From assembly GCF_014218335.1 (NCBI RefSeq), contig NZ_AP023367.1, positions 5,201,001 to 5,265,000 on the forward strand: DNA of 64,000 bases. The letters are read 5' to 3'. Positions within the stretch are counted from its first letter, which is position 1. The number at the start of each line of letters is the position of its first letter. Shown one piece after another: positions 37,916 through 47,836 of this stretch. The translations under genes and the position numbers were made by a program. This DNA comes from Anaerocolumna cellulosilytica. Lineage in GTDB: Bacteria > Bacillota > Clostridia > Lachnospirales > Lachnospiraceae. The notes under the pieces are model-generated. The model was not told the origin of the DNA and did not search any database. It saw only the letters and a list, made by a program, of their open reading frames with translations.

Positions 37916-38878
37916 ATTAAAGGATTTTCTAAACTCACTTGGAGTTATACCATGTACATCTTTAAAGGCGGCTGCAAACTTGGCAGCATTTTTGTAGCCG
38001 CACATTTCTGCAATATCTCTAATACTAAGGTGATCATCTCCTAATAATTGCATGGCTCTTTTCATACTCTCTGTCCGGATATACTCATATATAGGCTTGT
38101 CATAAATATTTCGAAAGGAAAGCCTAAGTTTACTCTCACTCATGTCAGCAAGCCTGCATAACTCCTGTATACTTGGAGGATGTAGAATATCCTCATCCAG
38201 TCTTACTTTCACACGGTATATTTTCTGTTCGTTCTCCCAGGTAACATAATGTCTTCTTGCACTCCTTCGCTTAGGTATCTCAGGATAATTTCTGGTAATA
38301 CAGGATAATAAGTGCAGAACCATACCTTCAAAGCCCAGTAAAGGCATATCTGCATTGCGTACACTCCATCGAATCTGCTCCATAATAAGCATCGTATCCG
38401 GTGTATTATAATTCTTACTCTTCCACTCCCTGGCGGCTTCTATGTTGATCTTAGGTGCATCTTTTCTGTCTTTTAGAAAGTCATTTATAAAATCATCATA
38501 AACCAACACACTAGTAAAACAGTAATGTGTATCCTTTTTAAAAGTAAACTTAAATTTCTTTTGAGGATTTATAATAATATGGTTAAATGGTTTCAAATGC
38601 GTTGCTTTTTTCCCTTGTTCAGTATAAACAATATCTCCGTTGTCAACACAAAGAATCCACATACATGGCTTTATGGTATTTACCGTATGCACAATATCCT
38701 GATTTGGCGTAAACCAAGAGCTGGCTACGAACAATCCATTTGCCGGATGCATTTCTGCAATCCAGCCATTTGTCCAATTAGGCGGAAAATCATATATATG
38801 CCCTTTACCATACTCCCTGGTTTTCAAATTATAATTCTTAGCTAGCCCCCTCCAGGAAGCCTTACTATACTCATCCAT
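37910..38878 (-). CDS. AraC-family regulator
   Basis: A 322-residue regulator. The C-terminal 100 residues hold two HTH motifs (SIQELCRLADMSESKLRLSF and SIRDIAEMCGYKNAAKFAAA) of the AraC class. The N-terminal half, ending near 210, is a sensor domain with GHIYDFPPNWTNGWIAEMHP. It is divergent from a FecB-like binding-lipoprotein gene, an arrangement seen for iron-siderophore AraC regulators of the YbtA/PchR/Btr kind. Control of the neighbouring gene is an inference. Confidence 0.9.
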   Translation of the reverse strand: MDEYSKASWRGLAKNYNLKTREYGKGHIYDFPPNWTNGWIAEMHPANGLFVASSWFTPNQDIVHTVNTIKPCMWILCVDNGDIVYTEQGKKATHLKPFNHIIINPQKKFKFTFKKDTHYCFTSVLVYDDFINDFLKDRKDAPKINIEAAREWKSKNYNTPDTMLIMEQIRWSVRNADMPLLGFEGMVLHLLSCITRNYPEIPKRRSARRHYVTWENEQKIYRVKVRLDEDILHPPSIQELCRLADMSESKLRLSFRNIYDKPIYEYIRTESMKRAMQLLGDDHLSIRDIAEMCGYKNAAKFAAAFKDVHGITPSEFRKSFNL

Positions 38879-39207
38879 CCGTTTAACCTCAAATATTTTT
38901 ATAAAATATCTTCATTATAGCATAGTCCTATAGCTCCCACAAGAAATATAGATATAGTTATCACTCCATTCTATTTCATTTATAATCCATTCTGTATTTA
39001 CTTAAATCTTTTTATTGCCTATAACCACAATAGATACTGAAAATTCTCAAAGTATCTTAACCACAACTTCTAATATCCAACGAAAGGGTTATTGACGTTT
39101 ACTAAAATCAATGCTATTATTTCAGATGAGTTAGCACTCTCTAACTTTTAAATAAGATAAAAAAGTGCGTGTATGTAACTAGAGAAACTACCTAGAGGAG
39201 AATCATT
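38879..39207. promoter_or_regulatory. Divergent AraC / binding-protein control region
   Basis: 329 nt. A rightward promoter is clear: TTGACG (39092-39097), 17 nt, TATTAT (39115-39120). Just downstream, GAGTTAGCACTCTCTAAC contains GTTAG/CTAAC and GAGT/ACTC dyads that could be operator sequence. Confidence 0.65.
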
Positions 39208-40203
39208 ATGAAAAAAATATTGTCTATTGGAGCTACAGCCGTTCTCATCCTGACTGTTCTTACAGGATGCAGTAATACAAAAAATACGAATACACCTGCC
39301 TCTACACAACCAACAGAGCAGGCGACAGCAACAACAGCTCCTACCTTCGAACCGACAGAAGAGGAAACCGGTACCAGAACTGTAAGCACAATAAAAGGTG
39401 ATATCGAAGTTCCTGTTAATCCTCAACGAGTTGTAGCTAATTGGTATGTAGGTGATGTAATTACCCTTAACTTAAATCTGGTGGGATACAATGCATGGGC
39501 TCAAGAAACTATGCCTTTCTATGATGTACTTATGGCATCAACCAAAATAGAAACCTGGGAACCGGAGAATGTTATGACCTTAGAACCGGATTTGATTATT
39601 ACTTACAAAGAAGATGATTTCGATAAATTCAACAAGATAGCACCCGTGCTTGTTATACCGGAATCCATTGAGTCTACCCAAAGACTATCAATGATTGGTG
39701 AAGCAACTGGACGCACCGAAGAAGCAGAGGCTGCCATTCAAAACTTTGAGACTAAACTGGCAGAGGCAAAAGAACGTTTTAATGGTGAACAATTTGCTGG
39801 AAAATCCTTTAGTATCTTGGAAGACTGGGGTGCTTCTGGTGACTGGAGCGGCGTATATTATGAAACAGGCTCTAGAGGCGGCACTCTGGTATATGATTAT
39901 CTAGGTCTTAGTATACCGGAAAAACTTACAGAACTTATTAAACAATCAGGAGAAGGCAGAGGCTCATTAAGTTATGAAATAGCGCATGAGTATTTCGGAG
40001 ATTATATTTTATGGTTCCGTCAAGAAGGAAAAGAATCCGAATATGCACAAACTGAAATCTGGAAAAGTATACCTGCCGTTCAAAACAAAAAAGTAGCCGA
40101 AATTCCAGGTGAAATGCTTGGACTTTTCTATTACTCCGATGTGACAAGTCTTACCGGGCAGTTAGATTACACCGTTAATGCCATTAATTCTTTGGCAAAT
40201 TAA
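39208..40203 (+). CDS. Iron-siderophore-type substrate-binding lipoprotein (FecB/FhuD-like)
   Basis: A 331-residue lipoprotein: MKKILSIGATAVLILTVLTG then C21, followed by a Thr/Ala-rich linker to about residue 55. The mature part is a class III binding protein: VPVNPQRVVANWYVGDVITL, the Pro-Asp block LEPDLIITY, and a long helix connecting the lobes. Relatives bind ferric siderophores or haem. No permease or ATPase gene is next to it, so it either pairs with a remote transporter or is an orphan receptor. AGAGGAG precedes the ATG; a strong promoter lies upstream. Confidence 0.88.
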   Translation: MKKILSIGATAVLILTVLTGCSNTKNTNTPASTQPTEQATATTAPTFEPTEEETGTRTVSTIKGDIEVPVNPQRVVANWYVGDVITLNLNLVGYNAWAQETMPFYDVLMASTKIETWEPENVMTLEPDLIITYKEDDFDKFNKIAPVLVIPESIESTQRLSMIGEATGRTEEAEAAIQNFETKLAEAKERFNGEQFAGKSFSILEDWGASGDWSGVYYETGSRGGTLVYDYLGLSIPEKLTELIKQSGEGRGSLSYEIAHEYFGDYILWFRQEGKESEYAQTEIWKSIPAVQNKKVAEIPGEMLGLFYYSDVTSLTGQLDYTVNAINSLAN

Positions 40204-40230
40204 TCAGACTTGCTTTAGAAGGAAAAATAA

Positions 40231-40268
40231 AGAGGTTGTCTCAAAATACCTTGAGACAACCTCCTTTT
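40231..40268. terminator. Terminator after binding-protein gene
   Basis: GAGGTTGTCTCAA / TTGAGACAACCTC stem of 13 pairs, 6-nt loop, then CTTTTAT. Confidence 0.9.
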
Positions 40269-40430
40269 ATCTTGTTTAATACTTTTAGGCAAATGCAAAA
40301 CTATCATCATTTATTGGATAAATCTTAAGAAACGCAGGCTCCCCAACCCAGTGCAGCAATAATCCCTTATTAACTATTTATGTCAATTATACCATATAAT
40401 TTACATCGAATCCAATAAAAAATAAATAAA

Positions 40431-40859
40431 TTATCTTTCTTCTTTACGAAACTTTCTTAACCTACGATTCATGTCTTCAGCTAATTTAAAATCCCTATGA
40501 AACATAAAGAGGATAATAAACCCATAGTTAAAAAGAATTATTAACATAAGAATAAAGATATCAAAACTAAAGCTTAGGTCTATCCAATCAAAGAAATGAC
40601 CACCCACCAGAATAACTACATTGATGTAAAGATAATGAAAAATATAACGAATCATTATTCTTTGTTTACTCAATTCTATTTTAGAATAAAAAAACAGATT
40701 GCCAAGGGCACAAACTGCTGCCAAAGCTATAATTTGCCACAGGAGCGCAAAGGATAAGGTCGCATCCCTTGAAAACAAACCTGTATAAATTGCAGAGCCT
40801 ACTGTATTAGCGGCTATTACGTAGACAAATACCTGTATCATGCTTCTTAAATGTAGCAT
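40431..40859 (-). CDS. DUF3021 family membrane protein
   Basis: A 142-residue protein with four predicted membrane helices, beginning MLHLRSMIQVFVYVIAANTV and ending in a basic tail. It is the usual partner of LytTR-domain regulators in Firmicutes (DUF3021), where it is thought to act as an antagonist in the membrane. It starts 31 nt after the LytTR gene stop and closes a four-gene operon. Confidence 0.9.
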   Translation of the reverse strand: MLHLRSMIQVFVYVIAANTVGSAIYTGLFSRDATLSFALLWQIIALAAVCALGNLFFYSKIELSKQRIMIRYIFHYLYINVVILVGGHFFDWIDLSFSFDIFILMLIILFNYGFIILFMFHRDFKLAEDMNRRLRKFRKEER

Positions 40860-40890
40860 ACCCTACCTCCAATTAAAACCATACCATAGC

Positions 40891-41334
40891 CTATATTCCT
40901 AACTTCTTTTTCAAAGCAGGAACATACTGTTTGGATATCACAATCTTTTCATCATTAAACAATAACGCCTCAAACCGTCCAGAAAAAGCAGGACTGAGGC
41001 TTTTTATTTTACTGATGTTTAAAATGACCGATTTTGATGCCCGGAAAAAGTCCGTATTCACGTATTCAACTTCAATTTCATACAATTTAAGCTTTGACTC
41101 ATATATACTCTGCTTGCAATATATAAATACCTTATTATCAACCCCTTCAAAGTAATATACATTTTGAGGGTCAATCATGGTAACGGTGCCATCCTTCCAG
41201 CCGGTCAGTTTTTGATTGCCTGCTTTTAATTCTGATATAAGTCTTAATACTGTTTTATCAAGACTTTTACACCGTATAATAATCTCTTCTTCTTCACCTT
41301 GGCCAACATCTTCTATGGTTATCTTCATATACAT
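40891..41334 (-). CDS. LytTR-domain DNA-binding regulator
   Basis: A 147-residue protein with a LytTR DNA-binding domain (about residues 55-147): VYYFEGVDNKVFIYCKQSIY, DFFRASKSVILNISKIKSLS and the C-terminal KIVISKQYVPALKKKLGI. It has no receiver domain; activity is probably set by the membrane protein encoded next. Such pairs usually autoregulate their own ABC exporter operon. Either ATG at 41334 or 41328 could be the start; the spacing of GGAAAGGG favours the first. Confidence 0.92.
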   Translation of the reverse strand: MYMKITIEDVGQGEEEEIIIRCKSLDKTVLRLISELKAGNQKLTGWKDGTVTMIDPQNVYYFEGVDNKVFIYCKQSIYESKLKLYEIEVEYVNTDFFRASKSVILNISKIKSLSPAFSGRFEALLFNDEKIVISKQYVPALKKKLGI

Positions 41335-41384
41335 TCTGCCCTTTCCTTTCTAAGGGCTTTGCCTGGTGATGCCCTCAGTATTCA

Positions 41385-42296
41385 TTATCTTAGAACTGTA
41401 TTACGCCTTCTTTGTATGATTCCAGATATCGCTATGAAGATTATACCACTAATTAATAAAAATGCCACCTTACTTCCCATCGTAAGGTTTTCTTCTCCCC
41501 AAGTAATGGATATGCCCATATATTCACTGTATCCACTAAGTACCTCCTTTGGAAGCCCCTTAAATGCAATCTCTGCTGCTTCTCTTGTAAACGCATCCCT
41601 CATAAGCGAGCAACCATGTAGTAGAGGCAGTGCTTTTAATATGTTCTGAATACCTTCCGACAATGACCCCATTGGCAGATAAATAGCTGATAAAAAACCC
41701 ACAAGTGTACCCACTATCGTACTTAGACCAGAATATGCACTTGTATTATTCACAAAACAAGCAATAAAAAATACCAAAGTGGCAGACATAAATACATTCA
41801 ATACAATCCATAAAAGTACCTCAAAAAAAGCACTTACAGATAATAAAGTTCCACCGGATATTAAGATAAAGACTTCACCCAGAAAAACTGTGATAACGCA
41901 CATAATAATACCCATTATGATGGCTGCTGTAATATAACCAAGCACAAAAATTCCACGATTTACAGGTGATACATAAAAACAGGAAAGTTTTTTATTCTCT
42001 TCATCCTGTACCATAATTCCAACCATAGCTAGCGTTATTGTAACCGAATTAACTACTACGATGCCTGCTAGTGTCCACATTAGAACTAACTGTTCGGCAT
42101 TGGCACGGTCACGAATAACATCCCTTTCCCCACCGTAAGCGGCAAGCAAATCAACTACATTATCAGCGTTCATTTTTCCAAGAAAAACAGCCATAAGTCC
42201 AATAATAATTAACATAGATAATAAAGAGAAAAATACATGTGAGCGGTTTCTAATATATACCAATAAATTCCTTTTAACAAATCTTTGAAATGTCAT
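41385..42296 (-). CDS. ABC-2 type exporter permease
   Basis: A 303-residue membrane protein with six helices, starting MTFQRFVKRNLLVYIRNRSH. DRANAEQLVLMWTLAGIVVV and FYVSPVNRGIFVLGYITAAI are typical of DrrB/NatB-like permeases. It should pair with the ATPase encoded 70 nt upstream to export a small molecule or peptide. The start at 42296 was chosen for GGAG 6 nt upstream; in-frame ATGs further up lack good sites. Confidence 0.92.
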   Translation of the reverse strand: MTFQRFVKRNLLVYIRNRSHVFFSLLSMLIIIGLMAVFLGKMNADNVVDLLAAYGGERDVIRDRANAEQLVLMWTLAGIVVVNSVTITLAMVGIMVQDEENKKLSCFYVSPVNRGIFVLGYITAAIIMGIIMCVITVFLGEVFILISGGTLLSVSAFFEVLLWIVLNVFMSATLVFFIACFVNNTSAYSGLSTIVGTLVGFLSAIYLPMGSLSEGIQNILKALPLLHGCSLMRDAFTREAAEIAFKGLPKEVLSGYSEYMGISITWGEENLTMGSKVAFLLISGIIFIAISGIIQRRRNTVLR

Positions 42297-42365
42297 CCTA
42301 GTCTCCATTCTTCTATACATACTAATTTTTAGATGTATCTTTGTGTGATAAATCTACTTTTAAGC

Positions 42366-43274
42366 CTATAATTTTCGCCCGGTGATATTTAAAAAGACAT
42401 CATCCATAGTTCCCTGGAGAATTTCACAGCCGTTTATTACTCCCTCTAATTCCTTTAAAATCCCAATCCCAGCTAACGTATCCTTTAAATCAACCTGTAT
42501 ATGATTATTCTTTATAGTAAAATTATACCCGTTATTTGATAGATATCCGGTTACCGTATCCGCCGACTTAGGATAAAGTTTTACTATATCATGGGCATGG
42601 ACTGCTTTTAATTCATGAGGGGCCCCAGCGGCAACAATCTTCCCTATGTCCATAATTGATATATGGGATGCCTTTCCCGCTTCCTCCATATAATGGGTTG
42701 TTAAAAATACTGTCATGTCATTTTCCCTTTGTAATGCTTCAATACACTCCCACACATTCTGCCGGGTCTGAGGATCCAGTCCTGTGGTGGGTTCATCTAA
42801 GAATAAAATCTCCGGCGTATGAATTAATGCTCTTGCTATTTCACATCTTCTCTTCTGTCCACCGGAAAGCTTTCTAAACTGACGGTTTAATAGTTCTCCG
42901 ATGCCAAGAATTTCACATACCTGCTCCATGTTTTTCTGGACAATCTTACTATCCTTAAAATATAAAGAACCTCTGACTAAAAGATTCTCTTTTATAGTAA
43001 GCCTCCCATCCAACATATTATCCTGAAATACCACTCCGATTTTTCGTCGTATAGCTTCATTTTCTTTACCCAGGGTGTATCCGCAGATAGTAACTTCACC
43101 CTCTGTTTTATCTAATAGGGTGCATAAAATATTAATGGTAGTTGATTTTCCTGCACCATTAATTCCCAGAAAACCGTATAACTCACCTTTCTTTACCTGA
43201 AAGCTGATATCATCCACTGCCCTGATATCTTTAAAATGTTTCTTAAGATGTTTCACTTTAATAATTTCTTCCAT
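42366..43274 (-). CDS. ABC exporter ATP-binding protein (DrrA type)
   Basis: A 302-residue ATPase. Walker A GINGAGKST starts at 37, the signature is LSGGQKRR, Walker B is ILFLDEPTTGLDP, and the H-loop is in LTTHYMEEA. The C-terminal 80 residues form the accessory domain seen in DrrA-like drug or peptide exporters. It is the first gene of the operon ATPase-permease-LytTR-DUF3021. AAAGGAGCGG precedes the ATG. Confidence 0.95.
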   Translation of the reverse strand: MEEIIKVKHLKKHFKDIRAVDDISFQVKKGELYGFLGINGAGKSTTINILCTLLDKTEGEVTICGYTLGKENEAIRRKIGVVFQDNMLDGRLTIKENLLVRGSLYFKDSKIVQKNMEQVCEILGIGELLNRQFRKLSGGQKRRCEIARALIHTPEILFLDEPTTGLDPQTRQNVWECIEALQRENDMTVFLTTHYMEEAGKASHISIMDIGKIVAAGAPHELKAVHAHDIVKLYPKSADTVTGYLSNNGYNFTIKNNHIQVDLKDTLAGIGILKELEGVINGCEILQGTMDDVFLNITGRKL

Positions 43275-43597
43275 GACCGCTCCTTTATAATATCATAGTT
43301 GTAATATCTTATGAGGTAGTGTACGATATCCTTAAATTTATTACAATCCTCCCTGCTTTAACCTGCCCATAATTACAGGTAACCTGCCTGAAAGTAAGGG
43401 CAAGCTGCCACTTTACCAAAATCGAATGAAAAGTTAACAAGAATGAATCTGGTAGTAAGGAGGGCGGTAACATTGTTAGAAGAGTTAGATAAATTAAAGA
43501 ATGAGGACTGGGAATGAGACGTAAATGCTAGGCAAGTCATTCCTGATGAATTCCTAACATAGCACTGGTCTCGAGCTTGTAATACATCCCTTTCCCT
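43275..43597. other. Intergenic region with short remnant frame
   Basis: 323 nt between the ABC operon and a methyltransferase gene. It carries CCTGCC-type repeats (43360-43420) that could be operator sequence for the ABC operon, and the small frame described separately. Confidence 0.4.
43473..43562 (+). pseudogene. Possible broken short gene with strong RBS
   Basis: AAGGAGGG (43457-43464) lies 8 nt before TTG, opening LLEELDKLKNEDWE, then TGA at 43515; the same frame continues DVNARQVIPDEFLT to a TAG. It could be a 14-residue peptide or the eroded start of a lost gene. The family is not recognised. Confidence 0.25.
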
Positions 43598-44257
43598 TTA
43601 GACTTTTATGAAGTTCATAACATCCATCTTCTCAAGCATATCAAATGTTATGTTGCCTTTTTGAATATAGTATGGAGTATGACATTTTTCCCAATGTACA
43701 CCTTTTGTTTTGCAACTGCCTTCATATCTGAAACCATACTCGATTATTTCATTGATAATCATTTTTGTAGTAAATTTCTTTTTATTACCATGTTTATCTC
43801 TCCAGTTTGATAAATGAAAGGGTAAAACAGAAAGACAGCCTCCGGTTTTTATGATTCTTTGCGCTTCTTCAAATAACATATATTTCATAACACCATTGCC
43901 GCCATGCAAAATATCATATAGAAGCATCAAATCAATAGAATTGGCTTGAAACTCCTGTAAGTTCTCTGCAGTTTTATTAATAATCTTAATGTTATTAATA
44001 CTATTTAGCTGTATTTTTTTTGTTATCTCATTCTGACATACAAGATTTGCTTCTATGCCATAAACCATTCCTTCCGGAAACGCGTATGCTGAGGCTAACA
44101 AATATTGACCAAAGCCATATCCAAAATCAAGAATTATAGGTGACTTATTATCACCTAGCGGCATTTTATTAAAAAAGCTTGTCCCTTCTTTTTTCTCCCA
44201 AAGAGCAATATCATCATATAAGCTTTTATGTGTATTTGTATAGTTAATTGCTTCCAT
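43598..44257 (-). CDS. Class I SAM-dependent methyltransferase
   Basis: A 219-residue protein with the Rossmann-type SAM site PIILDFGYGFGQYLLA (motif I), then YGIEANLVCQ (acidic loop) and LMLLYDILHGGN (motif IV region). It is similar to small class I methyltransferases of unknown substrate. It lies downstream of, and in the same direction as, the pentapeptide-repeat gene. Confidence 0.85.
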   Translation of the reverse strand: MEAINYTNTHKSLYDDIALWEKKEGTSFFNKMPLGDNKSPIILDFGYGFGQYLLASAYAFPEGMVYGIEANLVCQNEITKKIQLNSINNIKIINKTAENLQEFQANSIDLMLLYDILHGGNGVMKYMLFEEAQRIIKTGGCLSVLPFHLSNWRDKHGNKKKFTTKMIINEIIEYGFRYEGSCKTKGVHWEKCHTPYYIQKGNITFDMLEKMDVMNFIKV

Positions 44258-44403
44258 AATAGCACCCCTTTTTTATACCTTTTCAATTTACTCCTACACT
44301 TTTCCTAAAATACCTGTAATACAATCTACAATGATTATTTTAGTTTATTATAATATACGGACTATGCGGACAAACAGTTCATAAATTCTATGATTATGTA
44401 TTC

Positions 44404-45252
44404 CTATATCCATGTAATAGGACGACATAACTTTCTGGGTAATTTAGTATCTGAATTTCCGCGTGCAGAATTTACTTGTCCCTGTGTTAAAAATACAGCT
44501 TCTCTTAAATCTGCTGAATTAAAATTAGTATCCCTTGTATCTGCGCCTAAAAAGTTTGCTCCATGAAAACTACATCCTTCAAAATTAGTTGATATCAATA
44601 AAGACATACTTAAATCCACACCATCAAACTTCTTACCTTTATAACTTTTTCCAATGAAATTCCTTTTGTATTCTTCCTTTTTATGATTGTAAATTGACTT
44701 AACAAGATTCTTTACTTTTCTTAGACATTCATTAACTTGCTTCCTATATCCGTCAATGTCATATAACAGTATATCGTGAGGAGAGGCTTTACATATGTCC
44801 CTACCTTCTTTAATTAAAGCATTTAGACGACTCCAAAGTTCTCTAGCTGGTATAATTGTTTTTGCCTCTGCTAAAAAATAAAGTATTTGGTGAATCTGAA
44901 AAGTAACCAGAAATACATTAAACATTTCTTGAGACTTCGTTGGCTCTGTACGCCAGTTTGAATTATAAATTGCCTCCGTAACTTTTTGACCGGCACCAAA
45001 GCAATCGTAGCCAATACAACCTTTCATATTACGTTTCATAAGTTCTGTATGCACCTTACAACGAAAATCACTTTGTAGGTTGATACAAGGTTTGCCCGCT
45101 GCCTTATCTTCCGGAAATCCATCCATTTCAGAAAAGAATAATGCAGTGCAACACAAACCACTGCATTTAGAACAATCTATTTTCAATTCTTCTATTAAAT
45201 CAGTCTCCACTGCACTTTCATCATGTATTATCATATTCATGTATCTACTCAA
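44404..45252 (-). CDS. Pentapeptide-repeat protein with N-terminal Cys cluster
   Basis: A 282-residue protein. The N-terminal third has DCSKCSGLCCTALFFSEM and CKVHTELMKRNMKGCIGYDC, a Cys pattern like YkgJ-type metal-binding proteins. The middle is helical. The C-terminal part (about 205-265) has pentapeptide repeats (FDGVD LSMSL LISTN FEGCS FHGAN FLGAD). Pentapeptide proteins can mimic DNA and protect gyrase, but this short solenoid gives no proof of that. The function is unknown. Confidence 0.8.
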   Translation of the reverse strand: MSRYMNMIIHDESAVETDLIEELKIDCSKCSGLCCTALFFSEMDGFPEDKAAGKPCINLQSDFRCKVHTELMKRNMKGCIGYDCFGAGQKVTEAIYNSNWRTEPTKSQEMFNVFLVTFQIHQILYFLAEAKTIIPARELWSRLNALIKEGRDICKASPHDILLYDIDGYRKQVNECLRKVKNLVKSIYNHKKEEYKRNFIGKSYKGKKFDGVDLSMSLLISTNFEGCSFHGANFLGADTRDTNFNSADLREAVFLTQGQVNSARGNSDTKLPRKLCRPITWI

Positions 45253-45408
45253 ACTCCTATAAATTTCATTTCAATTATAATACCATATTTTTCTAATAAA
45301 CAAAATAGTAATACGTTAATCTTAATTTTTGTATATCTATGTTTGCATAAAATCATCCGCAAATACTCCCTGATTTTAGCTTGATTGGAGGTTAAAATTA
45401 TCAAGAAG

Positions 45409-45437
45409 TTTACAATCCTGTTTTAATGCTTTATAAT
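45409..45437 (+). promoter_or_regulatory. Promoter of two-component operon
   Basis: TTTACA, 17 nt, TATAAT; the predicted start is about 60 nt before the response-regulator ATG at 45502. Confidence 0.75.
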
Positions 45438-45501
45438 TTATACAAAATAAGAATCAAATTTTAATCTGAGGATTCTAATAAAATACAGGATTGGACATAT
45501 C

Positions 45502-46182
45502 ATGATTAATATCTTACTTGTTGAAGATGAAAAAAATATAGCGTTTTTACTTTATGCCAACCTAACCCAAGCGGGTTATGACTGCGTATGTGTATATAAT
45601 GGGACCGCTGCGGTAGAAAAGATTGATACGCACAAATACGACTTGATACTTCTGGATATCATGTTGCCGGAAATAGACGGGTATGATCTTGCTGAATATA
45701 TTAGACCGAAAAAAATACCGATTATTTTTCTTACTGCCAAGTCTTCTGTTTTAGAAAGAGTAAAAGGCCTTAAGCTTGGTGCGGACGACTATATCGTAAA
45801 GCCCTTTGAAATGATTGAATTGCTAGCCAGAGTAGAAGCCGTATTGAGGCGATACAATTTGTGTGATACCAAAATAAGCTTCATGGAGATTGAAATAGAT
45901 ACCATCTCTAGAAAGGTTACAAAAGGTGGCAGGGACGTGGCTCTGACCGTAAAAGAATATGATATGCTGCTATTTTTTATACGAAACAAAAGCATTGCAC
46001 TGTTTCGTGATAAAATTTATGAAAGTGTTTGGGGTGGAGATTATACAGGTGACAGCCGTACCGTTGATTTGCATGTACAGCGACTGCGTAAGAAACTAAA
46101 CTGGGAGGATACGATTATATCTGTGTACAAAATTGGATACCGCTTGGACGTTCCAAAAAATAAAACAATTTGTAGAAATTGA
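45502..46182 (+). CDS. OmpR/PhoB-family response regulator
   Basis: A 226-residue two-domain regulator. The receiver domain has the acidic pocket VEDE and the phosphorylated D52 in LLDIMLPEIDG, plus FLTAK and KPFE. The winged-helix output domain ends SVYKIGYRLDVP. It should be phosphorylated by the histidine kinase encoded 187 nt downstream. The promoter upstream is clear. Confidence 0.95.
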   Translation: MINILLVEDEKNIAFLLYANLTQAGYDCVCVYNGTAAVEKIDTHKYDLILLDIMLPEIDGYDLAEYIRPKKIPIIFLTAKSSVLERVKGLKLGADDYIVKPFEMIELLARVEAVLRRYNLCDTKISFMEIEIDTISRKVTKGGRDVALTVKEYDMLLFFIRNKSIALFRDKIYESVWGGDYTGDSRTVDLHVQRLRKKLNWEDTIISVYKIGYRLDVPKNKTICRN

Positions 46183-46369
46183 TACAACTTAGATACATAT
46201 TGCATATAACATTAGTTTGTGCATAAGGCATTTAAAAGATGGCTTACAACTCATTTTCATTCAGATTATGACAATTTATCAGAAAAGGAGGCGGTTGTAT
46301 TAAAGTTGTAAAAATTAAGTAATTCAATAACATCTCTGCCGAAGGAGATGTATCACTGAGGGAGCAGCT

Positions 46370-47755
46370 ATGAAATTTCGTACGTTTATCACCACATTGA
46401 TTTTGTTTCTTATAATTCTTTTTGGTAGTTTATTTTTTATCTCCTACTCTATGTTTAGAACAGACATGAACAATATAAAGGAACGGGGACTAAGCGAGCA
46501 TTATTTTATAAATTCAGCCTATGGAAAAGATTTGAAAGCAATCATCGATCGGGGTAATACATATGAAGACTCTATAGAACCTCTTTATGAGATTTATGCA
46601 GATTTTTATAAAAGGCAGGGTGTCAGTCTCGAGGTGATATATCAGGGAAGAGTCCTCTTAACCAATTTCGGCGATAAAGAGATGCAAGTGGAAACTACTA
46701 ACCCCGGAATACGAAAAGTATCCTTTCTTCAGAAAGGCGATGCTACTTATATTCGTGTGATGGGAGACATTCCTGGCACTGACAATCAGTATGGTCTAAT
46801 TTATCTGCATGATATTACTGGAAACCTTAAAGCCTGGGAGCAGCGGCAGAGAATATTATTGCTAATTGGTGTAATATCTTCGACAGTTTTAGCAATCAGC
46901 CTTCAGATATTGTTAAACCGTATCTTTCAACCTTTATTGATGGTGGCTTCTGCTACGCAGAAGATAGCAGCAGGCCATTACGAAGATAGAATCCGTTTAA
47001 AAGGTCGAAATGAATTAACGGAAATGGCTGAAAACTTTAATCATATGGCGGAAGAAATCCAATTGCGTATAACACAATTAGCAGAAGCCTCCAAACAAAA
47101 ACAGCAGTTTGTTGATAACTTTGCCCATGAAATTAGAACACCTCTTACATCCGTATTTGGTTTTGCAGAATATATTCAAAAATCCCCTATAGACAATGAA
47201 GAGAAGATAAAAGCCGCCGGTATCATTATGACAGAAAGCAAACATATGCTCAATATATCGAATCGTCTGCTGGAAATGGCTGTACTTAGAAATATAGAAA
47301 TATCCGGGGAGAGGATAGAGGTAGAACAGCTTTTTGATAATACCAGAAATTATATGTCGGATAAATTAAAAGTAGCGGATATTACCCTTACCTTAAGTAA
47401 CAATATTGATTACTTCTATGGAGATATGGATTTACTGGAGAGCCTTTTGATAAATTTAACAGACAACGCCATAAAGGCCAGCAGTCCAGGAGATTCAATA
47501 ACTTGGGAAACCCGCATGGAGGCAGGGAAAAAGGTATTGCTTGTTAAAGATAAGGGAACAGGAATTCCGCCTGAAGCAGTGGGAAAGTTAACGGAACCTT
47601 TTTACCGAGTGGATAAATCGCGGAGCAGAGAGTATGGTGGAGTCGGATTAGGACTTTCCATATGCGGTTTTATTGCAGAATTACATAATGCAGAGCTTAT
47701 CTTTGATTCCAATCCCCAGGAGGGAACCACAGTCAAATTAATTTTTACTGGTTAA
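46370..47755 (+). CDS. Sensor histidine kinase
   Basis: A 461-residue membrane kinase. It has two membrane spans (about 8-28 and 162-182) flanking an extracellular sensor domain, a HAMP region (about 184-236), the HisKA motif FAHEIRTPLT with H253, then N box, GTGIPPEAVG and GVGLGLSICG of the ATP-binding domain. It is the partner of the OmpR-type regulator upstream; the following secreted-protein gene starts 81 nt after its stop and may be a target or accessory sensor. Confidence 0.95.
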   Translation: MKFRTFITTLILFLIILFGSLFFISYSMFRTDMNNIKERGLSEHYFINSAYGKDLKAIIDRGNTYEDSIEPLYEIYADFYKRQGVSLEVIYQGRVLLTNFGDKEMQVETTNPGIRKVSFLQKGDATYIRVMGDIPGTDNQYGLIYLHDITGNLKAWEQRQRILLLIGVISSTVLAISLQILLNRIFQPLLMVASATQKIAAGHYEDRIRLKGRNELTEMAENFNHMAEEIQLRITQLAEASKQKQQFVDNFAHEIRTPLTSVFGFAEYIQKSPIDNEEKIKAAGIIMTESKHMLNISNRLLEMAVLRNIEISGERIEVEQLFDNTRNYMSDKLKVADITLTLSNNIDYFYGDMDLLESLLINLTDNAIKASSPGDSITWETRMEAGKKVLLVKDKGTGIPPEAVGKLTEPFYRVDKSRSREYGGVGLGLSICGFIAELHNAELIFDSNPQEGTTVKLIFTG

Positions 47756-47836
47756 ATAGTGATGAAACAGATTATTCAGGTATTTCGCAGAACTGAAACA
47801 AAGACCCCGATTACCTGACCCAGAAAAGGAGAAACA

